A DNA stretch of 64,000 nt from GCA-002726655 sp046582185 (lineage in GTDB: Bacteria; Pseudomonadota; Gammaproteobacteria; Pseudomonadales; Azotimanducaceae), in NCBI GenBank assembly GCA_046582185.1, contig JAYGEX010000041.1, positions 1-64,000 on the forward strand, in the 5' to 3' direction. Position numbers and translations under genes: made by a program. Positions within the stretch are counted from its first letter, which is position 1; each line of letters begins with the position of its first letter. The notes under the pieces are model-generated. The model searched no databases and was not told the DNA's origin. It worked only from the letters and a program-made list of their open reading frames with translations. Positions 8,639 to 17,375 of the stretch are shown one piece after another.

Positions 8639-9253
8639 TTAGGCGGTAAGATGTTCAGAATTGTTAAAAAATTCAAGTCTGACACCTTCGGAAGACCAGA
8701 CTAATTTGCTAAAGCCGGTATTACCCATATGGTATTTCTGAAAATTGTAAACCTTATCTTCCAATAGATGGCTCAAGGCGATTCCTATTGCCGCGCCATG
8801 ACTCACAAGCGCTATAGACTCCCCCTCGTGAAGGTCTCTTAGTCGAATCACGGCATCCACCATCCTGCGGCGGACGTGATTGACGGATTCGCCACCAGCA
8901 GGCGCATAATCCTGACTTTCGTGAATAAGTTCAAAGAAATTGTGCTTGCGGATCAGAGTGTCGACTGGGCTGCCTTCCAGCTCACCAATCGAATACTCTC
9001 GCAGAGCACTTTCTGGCTGCAATTCAAGTTGCAGGCGCTTCGCTAGCGGGGCTGCAGTGTGACGGGTTCGTTGCAGGGGAGAACAATACACAGCGGAGAT
9101 TTCAGGATGATGTTTTGCCACATGCTCCGCCATCTGTTCCGCCTGGCTTCGCCCTATAACGTTTAGTGCGCTATCGGTCGAACCATGCCAGTGGCGGTTG
9201 GCGTTAGCATCAATTTCACCATGGCGAATCAGGAAGAGACTTGTCGTGGTCAT
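8639..9253 (-). CDS. Histidine phosphatase family protein
   Basis: A 204-residue member of the phosphoglycerate-mutase-like histidine phosphatase family. The phosphohistidine motif is LIRHGEID (H11), followed by RxxxR-like residues in CSPLQRTRHTA. The second active-site histidine is in ALVSHGAAIG near residue 155. Members hydrolyse phosphate esters (alpha-ribazole phosphate, sugar phosphates) or act as cofactor-dependent mutases; the specific substrate is not evident, and no cobalamin genes are nearby. It lies 6 bp downstream of gloA and is probably cotranscribed with it. Confidence 0.85.
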   Translation of the reverse strand: MTTTSLFLIRHGEIDANANRHWHGSTDSALNVIGRSQAEQMAEHVAKHHPEISAVYCSPLQRTRHTAAPLAKRLQLELQPESALREYSIGELEGSPVDTLIRKHNFFELIHESQDYAPAGGESVNHVRRRMVDAVIRLRDLHEGESIALVSHGAAIGIALSHLLEDKVYNFQKYHMGNTGFSKLVWSSEGVRLEFFNNSEHLTA

Positions 9254-9259
9254 AAAGGT

Positions 9260-9682
9260 CTACCAGTCACCAACATTTTCCATGGAACTCCAGGGTTCCG
9301 CCGATGGCAAGGCATCACCTGCTTGCAGGAGCTCTATGGATATATTGTCCGGCGAACGAACGAATGCCATTCTGCCGTCTCGCGGTGGACGGCTGATGGT
9401 GACACCGCCATCCATCAGTCGCTTGCATGTTTCATAGATATTATCAACAGCATAGGCGAGATGACCAAAATTCCTGCTGCCATTGCCGAGCTCATCGCCG
9501 TCCCAATTGTAGGTAAGTTCCACCTGGGCTTCATCATCGCCGGGCGCTGCAAGAAAGATAAGTGAAAACCTGCCTTGTTCATTGTCATATCTTCGAAGCA
9601 GGCTTAGGCCTAATTTTTCGCAATAGAAATCCAGCGATGCGTCGATGTCTTTGACACGAACCATCGTATGTAGATATTTCAT
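9260..9682 (-). CDS. gloA: Lactoylglutathione lyase (glyoxalase I)
   Basis: A 140-residue glyoxalase I that isomerises the methylglyoxal-glutathione hemithioacetal to S-lactoylglutathione in the cytosol. The start at 9682 is chosen because the protein then begins MKYLHTMVRVKD as in known GloA and is preceded by TAGGAGACAAC. A longer reading frame to 9760 lacks such support. All four metal ligands of the short, Ni-type enzyme are in place: H5, E55 (VELTYNW), H74 (FGHLAY) and E117 (ISIELL). A 16-bp perfect palindrome lies about 75 bp upstream and may be an operator. It probably forms a unit with the histidine phosphatase. Confidence 0.9.
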   Translation of the reverse strand: MKYLHTMVRVKDIDASLDFYCEKLGLSLLRRYDNEQGRFSLIFLAAPGDDEAQVELTYNWDGDELGNGSRNFGHLAYAVDNIYETCKRLMDGGVTISRPPRDGRMAFVRSPDNISIELLQAGDALPSAEPWSSMENVGDW

Positions 9683-9756
9683 GTTGTCTCCTAAGTTCGT
9701 AGTAACTTTCCGGACAAGACCTAGCCTCGATCCGATATAAAATTCTCGTGTAGTAC

Positions 9757-9772
9757 GCATGTTTAAACATGC
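9757..9772. promoter_or_regulatory. 16-bp perfect palindrome upstream of gloA
   Basis: GCATGTTTAAACATGC reads the same on both strands. It lies 75 bp upstream of the gloA start, where a promoter or operator is expected, and the AT-rich TTTTATATCGG between it and the gene could hold a -10 element. Perfect symmetry of this length is compatible with a dimeric repressor site, for example of the TetR or MarR class. Which protein binds is unknown, and chance is not excluded. Confidence 0.4.
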
Positions 9773-9849
9773 TCAATAATTCAAATGTGCTGAGGCAATG
9801 ATTCCCTAATGAGTCAATTATAAGCTACGTGAGCCAACACATAGATGGA

Positions 9850-10302
9850 TCAGGCAGCAGCAACCAATGCCAGATTCTCGATAGTCTGCGCGCACGCCTC
9901 AGCCGCTTCCTTGCCTTTTATGGAGAAATGTTCAAAGAAAAATTCCTCTCTGCCATCACTCAAAAAATCCTGAGGCGTAAGTATGCCGTATATCACTGGC
10001 GTGTTCATATCCATCTGGACTTTCATGCTCGCTTCCAGCACCGCCTGGGCTACAAACTCATGCCTGTAGATACCATGGTCGACGATAAGACCGCAGACGA
10101 CAATGATGTCGTACTTACCAGATTGTGCACATCGGCTCGCAAGTAAGGGAATTTCTACAACCCCGGGAGCCGAGAAGAAATCGATGGTGGCCGCATTTTC
10201 TTCAAGCTCAAGTAAATGCGTATTGAACGCAATTCTGAATTGATCCACGATTGCCTTGTGCCAACAGGACTGGATAAACGCTACTCGATAATTTGTATTC
10301 AT
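9850..10302 (-). CDS. ribH2: 6,7-dimethyl-8-ribityllumazine synthase, type II
   Basis: A 150-residue lumazine synthase, the penultimate enzyme of riboflavin synthesis, joining the pyrimidinedione and the butanone phosphate. The sequence resembles the decameric RibH2 type of Brucella and Rhizobiales rather than the icosahedral or pentameric type of Escherichia coli. It has IQSCWHKAIVDQF at the substrate site (tryptophan where type I enzymes have phenylalanine in SRFN) and GLIVDHGIYRHEFVAQAV in the middle. It stands alone, without ribD, ribE or ribBA, as type II paralogues often do. No FMN riboswitch is visible in the 280 bp upstream. A second, type I copy probably exists elsewhere. Confidence 0.85.
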   Translation of the reverse strand: MNTNYRVAFIQSCWHKAIVDQFRIAFNTHLLELEENAATIDFFSAPGVVEIPLLASRCAQSGKYDIIVVCGLIVDHGIYRHEFVAQAVLEASMKVQMDMNTPVIYGILTPQDFLSDGREEFFFEHFSIKGKEAAEACAQTIENLALVAAA

Positions 10303-10580
10303 GACAGGTTCCTCTAATAAGAGACTATAATAGGTAACTTTAATAAGGCGTCATGACTCGTATCAGGAACTTGTTGCACGATGGCTATGATTGCTGAACA
10401 TGTCGGATAATACATATCACGCATATTCAGTTTGCACAAAATCCGAGCCAGGCCTACACTTAATAAAAACAGGCCTGTGCCGGAAAGTCTGGGGAAATTT
10501 GATACGCAATACGTTTGCTTTGCCGTGTACGAGTGGCAGGTCATTGCGCTGACCTGAACGTTGATATTAACCTGTTCGAC

Positions 10581-11528
10581 TCAATAGCTCAATTGATGCA
10601 GTTTGTACTTTTTACCCAGCAACTGGACGAGGCCATTCTTTCCGCCCATATGTAGCGCGCCAACGACGATCAAATAGGTGCCGCTTCTAGCTACATATTC
10701 GTGAATTTTATCTGCCATTTTAAGGTTTCTGGCATCGATAAGTTCATCCAGTTGAGCCGACAATTCTGGATATTTTTCGGTATCACTTTGAGCCAGCAAC
10801 AACATTCCGTCAGCATCGCCCTCTCGCCAGGCATTGAGTAACAAATCAAGGCTAGCTTCAAAATCTTGCAGGTTTTCGAGGGAGGCTCGCAAAGACAAGT
10901 CCTGGATTTCGATCGGGTCATTCGCGAGTATTTCAATTTGCTCAGTAAACGATTCCAGCTCAAGGATCTGCTTTCCCAACGCTTCGCTGAGATTTTGTAA
11001 ATACTGGTCAATTCCCAGGGCGGGATCAAAGCCTGCTTGTTTGAGTTCCCAGAGTCCTATCGTCAGCATCAGATACCAGGGTTTCATCTGCTTAAGCTTC
11101 GGGAAAGACAGCTCGGAGCTGGCGAAATAGTTACTCAGCACTTTACTTGTCTCAAGGCTAAGATCACCCTCGATCGTTTTTGGATAAGCATAGTTGCCAT
11201 GTTTTCGCATCGCACTGGCAATTTCCCCTGAGCTTATCTTTGTAAGATCAATCTCGAACACGACGGTGTCTGCTTGCCTGAGTGCATCCAATATTGGGTC
11301 TGCCAACGGATACAACTCTGCCTTCATCGCATGTATGGAACCCAACAGGTAGACCCGTGCGTCGCCGTACTCGAAGAACCAGAGGGACAGCTTACGTTCC
11401 TTAGCATGGCCTGACGGTATGTTTATTATTGAAACAGACGTTATAGCAACAAGCAGCAAAACAAAAAATGAGCGCAGCAAAGGCTGCGGTATTCCTGCGT
11501 TTCTAGCGGATGTCATATCCGCCAACAT
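10581..11528 (-). CDS. TraB/GumN family exported protein
   Basis: A 315-residue protein of the GumN/TraB (Tiki-like) family, proposed metalloproteases or regulators of uncertain function. Conserved motifs are LLGSIHAMKAELYPL near residue 61 (GSIH block) and VVGALHMGGKNGLVQLL near the C-terminus (GxxH block). The N-terminus contains one hydrophobic stretch (about 18-37) ending near an AKE site, consistent with a signal peptide and a periplasmic location. The start overlaps the end of the DUF3604-like gene by 26 bp; a second ATG four codons later would shorten the overlap. It is the last gene of a three-gene exported set. Confidence 0.8.
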   Translation of the reverse strand: MLADMTSARNAGIPQPLLRSFFVLLLVAITSVSIINIPSGHAKERKLSLWFFEYGDARVYLLGSIHAMKAELYPLADPILDALRQADTVVFEIDLTKISSGEIASAMRKHGNYAYPKTIEGDLSLETSKVLSNYFASSELSFPKLKQMKPWYLMLTIGLWELKQAGFDPALGIDQYLQNLSEALGKQILELESFTEQIEILANDPIEIQDLSLRASLENLQDFEASLDLLLNAWREGDADGMLLLAQSDTEKYPELSAQLDELIDARNLKMADKIHEYVARSGTYLIVVGALHMGGKNGLVQLLGKKYKLHQLSY

Positions 11529-13878
11529 AAACGGGACTTGAATATAACAGGTGGTCGTCCGACTGTTTCACTCGAACATAATAATAGTCCCCCGCGCCAG
11601 ATCGCCGGGTATCAACGAAGCGGAATGTTTGAGTAAGCGGATCAATTCGATCTAGTAAGGAGTAAGTCACGCTATCATCGTAACCGTTGACGGAAAATCC
11701 GCGAGTTACCGGGCCGTCTGAAAATTCACCAAAGGATAATAGCTGCCGAATCATAGGCGTAATTGATGGCTTTCGCGTGATAGAAAGTAGATCCACATCT
11801 TCAAAACCTTCCTGGATCACAACCTCGAAACTTATATTTCCGTCCTTATCAAAACCGTCACCAAGCGCCTTTAGGGATAGTGTGAAACTCTTCTCATTTC
11901 CGTGGGTCCAGGCAATAAAATCAACCCTGCTGGAATCTTCCGGATTAAGCTGTATGGCGGCACCCCGCTGCTGCGCAATGCCAGGGGCAACTACGGATGT
12001 TACTTCCGCGCCTGATACTTTGACATAACCCAGCCATTGCCGGCCATTGCGTGGTGTATCCAGGCCCAATGAAAACGGATTGCTTTGCGATTGCAGAGTA
12101 ATTTTAATCTTAAGTTCGTCGTCACTAATAGAACTGTCCTCATCTGCACGCCATTGATGCTGATCGATGACGATTCCATTTCTCAGTAGCTCTATGGCGG
12201 AGATACCAGCATTGGCATATACCTCACCTTCAATGAGGCGCCGCTCTGAAAGTGGGATTCTGCTGCCTGGGTAGGCATCATTTGTTCTTGTAAGCAGCAG
12301 AGACTTTGGGCCAGTGCTTACAAATGTTCTGCGCGCTGCTACTGCCTGTTGCCAGGTCTCGCCATCTGCAACTATTAATGCAGTCTTGGGTAAGGCAAGG
12401 CTTCGCCTTGGAATATGGGCAGTGGGCCCAGCATAAAAACCGATGCGATAACCTCTTGCAGCGTAATACTCACCATACCAATCGTACGAGCTTGCTCCGG
12501 TAAATATTTCCACCAGGGTTGGCTTAATTGCCAGGCGATGATCTGTTGTTATTTCTGGCAAGGCGATAACGAGAGGCGGGTCGTAGGGGATGATGATTCT
12601 GTGGCCGCCCCTTGCCAGGGGTTCATCCAGCTCTCGTATGTCATCACTATTCACATGGGGACGATAGCTATCATGATCGGCGACTAATAACAGGTCGTAA
12701 AGACCTCTGGACTCGCGCCCCAGGGCTGCACTTGTTTTCAGGCCATCACTAAGCGTTGAATGGGCATGCAGGTTAACCCACTGGACTCTTACCTTCGGGT
12801 TTCTCTGCACGAGCACAGGATTTGATGATCCCGTCAAACCGCCACCACCGGATCGAACTGCAATACTATGAAGGCCCGTGTTATCAATAACCAGATTATC
12901 CAGACTTACGTAGGTCTCGGATGACCTCGGAATTCTCTGCTGAAACACACCATCAACGATGACTTCCAACGAGGGAAGTGAGCCTGTCGCCACATTACCG
13001 AATTCATCTTCACCGCGTACTTCAAGGGTAAATGGCTCGTTCACAGCAACGATGGAAGGCGCGCTGATTGTGAGCCGCTTAACTGCACCTGCCTGTACTT
13101 TAAATTTTTCCACCGGCACGGTATAAAAATGTGCGCCCGGCTGAAGCTGGAAGTAAATTGGCAGCGACAAATCCAGGGTGCTAAATTCAGGTAACTCAAA
13201 TCTGTCGCTGTAGTGAATTGTTACCCTGTCGCCGGGCAATAGGCTGCCCTGCCTTACAACGGCGAGAGGCAAGTTGATTAGTCCAAATCGGCTGCCATGT
13301 ATACCTTCACGGCTAATAGTCCGCATCTGTAAACGTACGTCAGGATTACTGGTCGTTAGCGAAATGTAGTTCGCCCCTTCTTCGTCCATCACTTGTAAGT
13401 GAATATCGTGCTGCCATTGCTTGCCAATAAGAATAGCCGAACCGCGATCCATTCTCGTGCCAACGGTGAATACCTGAGTCAGTGAAACAGCTCGACCAAC
13501 TGTTGTTGGCGAGGTGTAATCAAGGCGACTGCTGCCAATATTCTCTGGCGTATCCTGAAGCAGCATCAACTCGTCGGCGAAGCCATCCAGTACTTTATTT
13601 ACAAGGACAAGATTTACCCGGTCTAGTTTTACTCGAACAAGGTCCGATTCGTATTCGGGATTGAGGCTGCGAGCTTTGTAGATTGCGGGATGGATTTCAG
13701 TTGGCAAGGCGACACCACTCGTTGCCAGTTCAAGACTCCAGGCGAGCAAATACCGGCCCTTGGAGGCGACGCTAATCGATGAATCGCCACTCTCCAGGAA
13801 ATATTGATCGCGGGGAGCAGCAATACATACCATGGATGACAGTAGCAACAGAATAAGAGCTGAGATTCGGATGTTCAT
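11503..13878 (-). CDS. Exported DUF3604-like PHP-fold protein
   Basis: A 791-residue protein with a clear signal peptide (residues 1-21, ending AAP). The central part resembles DUF3604, a PHP-related putative metal-dependent hydrolase fold: LHAHSTLSDG (H371, H373), VADHDSYRP (D401-D403), VEIFTGASSYDW and GYRIGFYAGPTAHIP (H488). In typical members the last block reads AGSDDH, so one acidic ligand appears replaced. An N-terminal region of about 350 residues and a C-terminal beta-rich region of about 250 residues flank the core. It is probably periplasmic or outer-membrane associated. It lies upstream of the GumN gene and downstream of the esterase-like gene. The substrate is unknown. Confidence 0.65.
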   Translation of the reverse strand: MNIRISALILLLLSSMVCIAAPRDQYFLESGDSSISVASKGRYLLAWSLELATSGVALPTEIHPAIYKARSLNPEYESDLVRVKLDRVNLVLVNKVLDGFADELMLLQDTPENIGSSRLDYTSPTTVGRAVSLTQVFTVGTRMDRGSAILIGKQWQHDIHLQVMDEEGANYISLTTSNPDVRLQMRTISREGIHGSRFGLINLPLAVVRQGSLLPGDRVTIHYSDRFELPEFSTLDLSLPIYFQLQPGAHFYTVPVEKFKVQAGAVKRLTISAPSIVAVNEPFTLEVRGEDEFGNVATGSLPSLEVIVDGVFQQRIPRSSETYVSLDNLVIDNTGLHSIAVRSGGGGLTGSSNPVLVQRNPKVRVQWVNLHAHSTLSDGLKTSAALGRESRGLYDLLLVADHDSYRPHVNSDDIRELDEPLARGGHRIIIPYDPPLVIALPEITTDHRLAIKPTLVEIFTGASSYDWYGEYYAARGYRIGFYAGPTAHIPRRSLALPKTALIVADGETWQQAVAARRTFVSTGPKSLLLTRTNDAYPGSRIPLSERRLIEGEVYANAGISAIELLRNGIVIDQHQWRADEDSSISDDELKIKITLQSQSNPFSLGLDTPRNGRQWLGYVKVSGAEVTSVVAPGIAQQRGAAIQLNPEDSSRVDFIAWTHGNEKSFTLSLKALGDGFDKDGNISFEVVIQEGFEDVDLLSITRKPSITPMIRQLLSFGEFSDGPVTRGFSVNGYDDSVTYSLLDRIDPLTQTFRFVDTRRSGAGDYYYVRVKQSDDHLLYSSPVYVGGYDIR

Positions 13879-13947
13879 ACCATGAGGAGTTTAACGGAGA
13901 TTGAGCAATATAGCGGGGCTAATAAAACCTTCCATTAAAACCTTCCA

Positions 13948-14826
13948 TTAAAACTTAGCACGTAGGAACGCCATCAGTGCGCCTGTTGGTACATCGTCGG
14001 CAGTACCAAGCTTATCGCTGATAGACATTCCTATTCTGCCGCTGCCAGGTATCATAATTGTATCTATATTAGCGCCAATCAGTTTCTTTGCAAATGCGGT
14101 TGCCTGACGTTTAGATTGTTCGTTTTGCGTGGAATAGAGAATGGCAAAGCCCGGAATACCGGTTCCTTTCGCTATGTGGTGAATGGGTGAGGATTGTCGC
14201 CATACTTCCTCATCATCGCCAAATATTAATCGATGCTGGCGTCTCTCAATGAAACTACCCAGTTCATCCATCAGGCGATTAATATCATAGCTCGCAGTAT
14301 CGAGAGCAACCACACCAGCGAGATCCTTTAGTGACATACCCGAGAACTTTAAGTAATTTGGATTAGTCCCGACCAGGGAAACGAGATGCGCTCCGGCAGC
14401 ATGACCCATTAGTACTATTCTGCCAGCATCTAAACCATAGTTATCTGCGTTCTTTTTAACCCATGAGACAACGGATACGATGTCTTCAACCTGATCGATT
14501 AATTTATAATCCCAGCGAAGGCGATAGTTCATACTGACGACGGCTATGCCATGGGACAGGAAGAACGCCGGTTTGGAGGAGGTGTCCTTTTCGTCACCAA
14601 AGGCCCAGTCCCCGCCGTGCACATAAATGATGAGCGGAAGGTTTTTCTGTTCACTCTGCCAGTAAATATCTATCAGTTGTTGATCGTCCCGGTATTTTTC
14701 TTCACCACCGTAATAGACATTGTTGGTGGTATTGAATTGAGGGGATTCGGTTTCGGCCCCCATGACATGGAAGCTAAGCAGTAATAGACATATCGGTCTA
14801 GTAAGGCACTGAAACAAATATTTCAT
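13948..14826 (-). CDS. Exported alpha/beta hydrolase homologue lacking the catalytic triad
   Basis: A 292-residue protein of the BD-FAE/carboxylesterase-like alpha/beta hydrolase family. The start at 14826 gives a signal peptide (hydrophobic core about 8-20, cleavage near MGA-ETE). The oxyanion motif HGGDWAFGDEKD (70-81) is intact. The nucleophile elbow reads GHAAGAH, with alanine (A143) where serine belongs; the DNA codon is GCT. The segment that normally carries the acid (YSTQNEQSKRQ) has no aspartate at the expected place. The usual histidine near the end is replaced (GSGRIGMSIS, G266). It is therefore probably a non-catalytic binding protein. The frame is intact and family motifs are otherwise well kept. 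Confidence 0.78.
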   Translation of the reverse strand: MKYLFQCLTRPICLLLLSFHVMGAETESPQFNTTNNVYYGGEEKYRDDQQLIDIYWQSEQKNLPLIIYVHGGDWAFGDEKDTSSKPAFFLSHGIAVVSMNYRLRWDYKLIDQVEDIVSVVSWVKKNADNYGLDAGRIVLMGHAAGAHLVSLVGTNPNYLKFSGMSLKDLAGVVALDTASYDINRLMDELGSFIERRQHRLIFGDDEEVWRQSSPIHHIAKGTGIPGFAILYSTQNEQSKRQATAFAKKLIGANIDTIMIPGSGRIGMSISDKLGTADDVPTGALMAFLRAKF

Positions 14827-14971
14827 CGCAAAGGGATCTCTTTTTGATGCCAGTTCAGGCAAAAACAACATTAAAGCCAGTTTAACGGTCAAAGGCAATA
14901 GAAATAAAGCCTGCAATTGTATGGAAATTCAAGCATTGACCCCTGGCTAGCTATTTCGAATCAGCAATAAA

Positions 14972-14993
14972 ATAGGCGACCAAGGTCGCCTAT
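14972..14993 (-). terminator. Rho-independent terminator downstream of moaA
   Basis: A 9-bp perfect stem (ATAGGCGAC / GTCGCCTAT) with a CAAG tetraloop. Read on the minus strand it is followed by TTTTATT, as in an intrinsic terminator. It lies about 150 bp downstream of the moaA stop and upstream of the next minus-strand gene, separating the two transcription units. Confidence 0.7.
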
Positions 14994-15145
14994 CTAATAT
15001 ACAAAAAAGTTAACAATCCTGCTGGAGACCCAGCGGTAAACTCCAGTCTTTTCCTATTAGTATTGCTTAAGTTCTTCGCGTGCAATCGCTTGAAAAAACC
15101 TGTTTACAGCTTGTTGATGCAAAGTTATCGCAGTTGGTGATCGCC

Positions 15146-16108
15146 TTAGCCGCCGATAAACTTCATCGGTGTAACCTCACCCTGGAAAGAAAGTTTCTTG
15201 TCGCCAAGCGCACTCATCAAAATGCCTTGCAGACGAGGTAAAACCTGGTGAGAAGGCAGATCCAACAAATCACCAATGTATTGCTTCCTGCTACTGCTGA
15301 GGCAACCATAGAGACAGCCATCAGAAGAAAGGCGCAAGCGTGTACAGGAAGTACAAAAGGGTTCGCTTTCATTGGCAATGATACCGAAATTCCCACGGCC
15401 AGGAATATTGAATCTGACGGCAGTTGAATCGTATGGCGCGTCCGTTCGTTCAAATTCATATTTGCTGCGAATCGTATCCAACAACTCAGCCATGGATAAA
15501 AAATCAGCCTGGAATGCAGAGCTATGTAACAGATGGCCCATACGCATGAGTTCAATATAACGAAGTTCGATATTTCGCTCGAGGCAAAAATCTAACAGGG
15601 GAAGAATATCATCCGCATTCTTCGTCTTCACAGGTACCATATTTATTTTCAGCTTGATCCCCAGATCCAGCATCGCCTCAATGCCAGCCAGCACTGTTTC
15701 AAGGTCGCCGCCTCGGGCTAGCTGCTTGAAGCGTAATGGGTTGAGTGTATCAAGACTGATGTTGAGTCGGGTAATGCCGGACTCCTGAATAATGCCCTGC
15801 TTTTTAAGCAGGAGCTGACCATTGGTAGTCATGCTCACATCACTTAAGTTAAATTGCATTACACCGAGTAAAAATTCATCAAATTTTGGCGTGACCAGCG
15901 GCTCACCGCCAGTAATACGTAACTTATCTATGCCTGCAGCCTGCTGCAGATAATCAACCGCTTTTAGTAAGTCTGTTGCCGACAACTCGTTCTTGGCGGG
16001 CATCAGACGTTTTCCATCGGGCACGCAATACGTACACGCGTAATTACAGGCGGCCGTCAGGCTAACCCGTAAGTTCCGAAAACGCCTTCCCAGTTTGTCG
16101 ACGATCAT
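15146..16108 (-). CDS. moaA: GTP 3',8-cyclase
   Basis: A 320-residue radical SAM enzyme for the first step of molybdenum cofactor synthesis, converting GTP to 3',8-cyclo-7,8-dihydro-GTP. The SAM cluster motif is C21-x3-C25-x2-C28. The second [4Fe-4S] cluster is bound by C252-x2-C255-x13-C269. The protein ends in Gly-Gly, as MoaA requires for activity. No other moa gene is adjacent; a MoaD-like gene lies 25 kb away next to a molybdenum hydroxylase, the likely consumer of the cofactor. No Moco riboswitch is visible in the short upstream region. Confidence 0.93.
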   Translation of the reverse strand: MIVDKLGRRFRNLRVSLTAACNYACTYCVPDGKRLMPAKNELSATDLLKAVDYLQQAAGIDKLRITGGEPLVTPKFDEFLLGVMQFNLSDVSMTTNGQLLLKKQGIIQESGITRLNISLDTLNPLRFKQLARGGDLETVLAGIEAMLDLGIKLKINMVPVKTKNADDILPLLDFCLERNIELRYIELMRMGHLLHSSAFQADFLSMAELLDTIRSKYEFERTDAPYDSTAVRFNIPGRGNFGIIANESEPFCTSCTRLRLSSDGCLYGCLSSSRKQYIGDLLDLPSHQVLPRLQGILMSALGDKKLSFQGEVTPMKFIGG

Positions 16109-16205
16109 ATATATGGACCTAAAGCAGTATCTGACATCTCGCTAAAAATTATCGCACGTATCTGTCAAACAAGGAAACAGATGGCGATGGCAAAAAATCG
16201 CAGCA

Positions 16206-17342
16206 GTGTTGCTACAATGTGCCAAACTAAAACAACCCATCAAGCCAGATAAAACAAAAACAGTGCTCGAATTCATAAAAAACCCTCTAATCAAATGGCT
16301 AAATGCCGAGAAAGCAGCGCGGAAGTATCCTTTGAGCGACTACGAAAGGATTTGTTATGAGCTAAAGCCTTGCGACATCATCCTGATTGAAGGTCGCTCC
16401 AGAGTGAGCAATGTAATACGGTGGATTACGCAAAGCCCCTGGACTCACGCCGCACTCTTTGTTGGCAGACTTCATGACATTGAAGACCCGGAGCTCCGGG
16501 AAATTGTAAGTAACCATTATAGCGGCGACATATCGGACCGAATGGTCGTGGAGAGCCTTCTGGGTAATGGCACCATTGTCTCTAACCTGCAGGCGTATGA
16601 GCACGATCATTTACGTATATGCAGGCCATCCCGACTCTCACTGAAAGACAGCAGGCAAGTAGTTCGTTATGTCATCAGCAGGCTGGGCCTGGACTATGAC
16701 GTCCGCCAGATCTTTGATCTCGCCCGCTTTCTATTTCCGTGGTTTATCTTGCCGAGACGATGGCGATCAACCTTGTTTGAATCCAATCCAGGGACAGCGA
16801 CTCAAACAGTCTGTTCAACCATGATTGCAGAAGCATTTGCCTTCGTACAATTCCCGATTTTGCCCCTGGTTAAAGAATCCGAGAACGATAACGTGCAATT
16901 GTTTCGGCGTAATCCAAACCTCTGCACACCGAGTGACTTCGATTATTCGCCTTACTTTGAGATCATCAAATATCCATTTATAGATTTCCGCCATGATCAG
17001 GACTATCACCTGCTTCCCTGGGAAGGTTCTGGTGAATTGTCCGATGAAGAGACCAAACTTTATATAAACCCTGATGCAAAGCTCGATCCGAAAACGGTGA
17101 ACCAATCCATCACTGATGCCGTGGAACGCAGCAGAGCAGCGCCAATGGATGGCGAAATCATACCAGCAGAGCAGGAAACCAGCGAAGACGAAGAGTCTCC
17201 AGGGGACGATGAGGTAAATCCTGACAGCGTAGCTCTAAACGAGGAAATGACTGGCCCGGATGGGGATTGCCTGTCAGATGATACCGAAGACGACGACCTG
17301 GAAGAACGGCGCAATGATAGAGGCCGGCCGCCAAATCAGTAG
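16206..17342 (+). CDS. YebB/YiiX-like permuted papain-fold protein with acidic tail
   Basis: A 378-residue protein of the YiiX/YebB-like NlpC/P60 superfamily (circularly permuted papain fold). The signature is LKPCDIILIEGRSRVSNVIRWITQ (positions 53-76) followed by SPWTHAALFVG with the catalytic histidine H81. The catalytic cysteine is C203 in TQTVCSTMIAEA. Members are predicted lipid- or peptide-amide hydrolases or acyltransferases. Residues after about 315 are a low-complexity acidic tail rich in Glu and Asp, unusual for the family. No signal peptide is evident. The GTG start at 16206 is uncertain; GTG at 16262 is an alternative, and neither has a strong ribosome-binding site. Confidence 0.72.
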   Translation: MLLQCAKLKQPIKPDKTKTVLEFIKNPLIKWLNAEKAARKYPLSDYERICYELKPCDIILIEGRSRVSNVIRWITQSPWTHAALFVGRLHDIEDPELREIVSNHYSGDISDRMVVESLLGNGTIVSNLQAYEHDHLRICRPSRLSLKDSRQVVRYVISRLGLDYDVRQIFDLARFLFPWFILPRRWRSTLFESNPGTATQTVCSTMIAEAFAFVQFPILPLVKESENDNVQLFRRNPNLCTPSDFDYSPYFEIIKYPFIDFRHDQDYHLLPWEGSGELSDEETKLYINPDAKLDPKTVNQSITDAVERSRAAPMDGEIIPAEQETSEDEESPGDDEVNPDSVALNEEMTGPDGDCLSDDTEDDDLEERRNDRGRPPNQ

Positions 17343-17375
17343 ATAACACACCAATAAGTTAATTCAGTCCGCTGC

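Noticed and set aside
10303..10580. Possible FMN riboswitch upstream of the type II lumazine synthase
   Set aside because: None of the conserved FMN-riboswitch blocks is present on the minus strand.
13925..13952. Tandem AAACCTTCCATTA repeat at the end of the esterase-like gene
   Set aside because: Only two short copies; a local duplication with no visible function.
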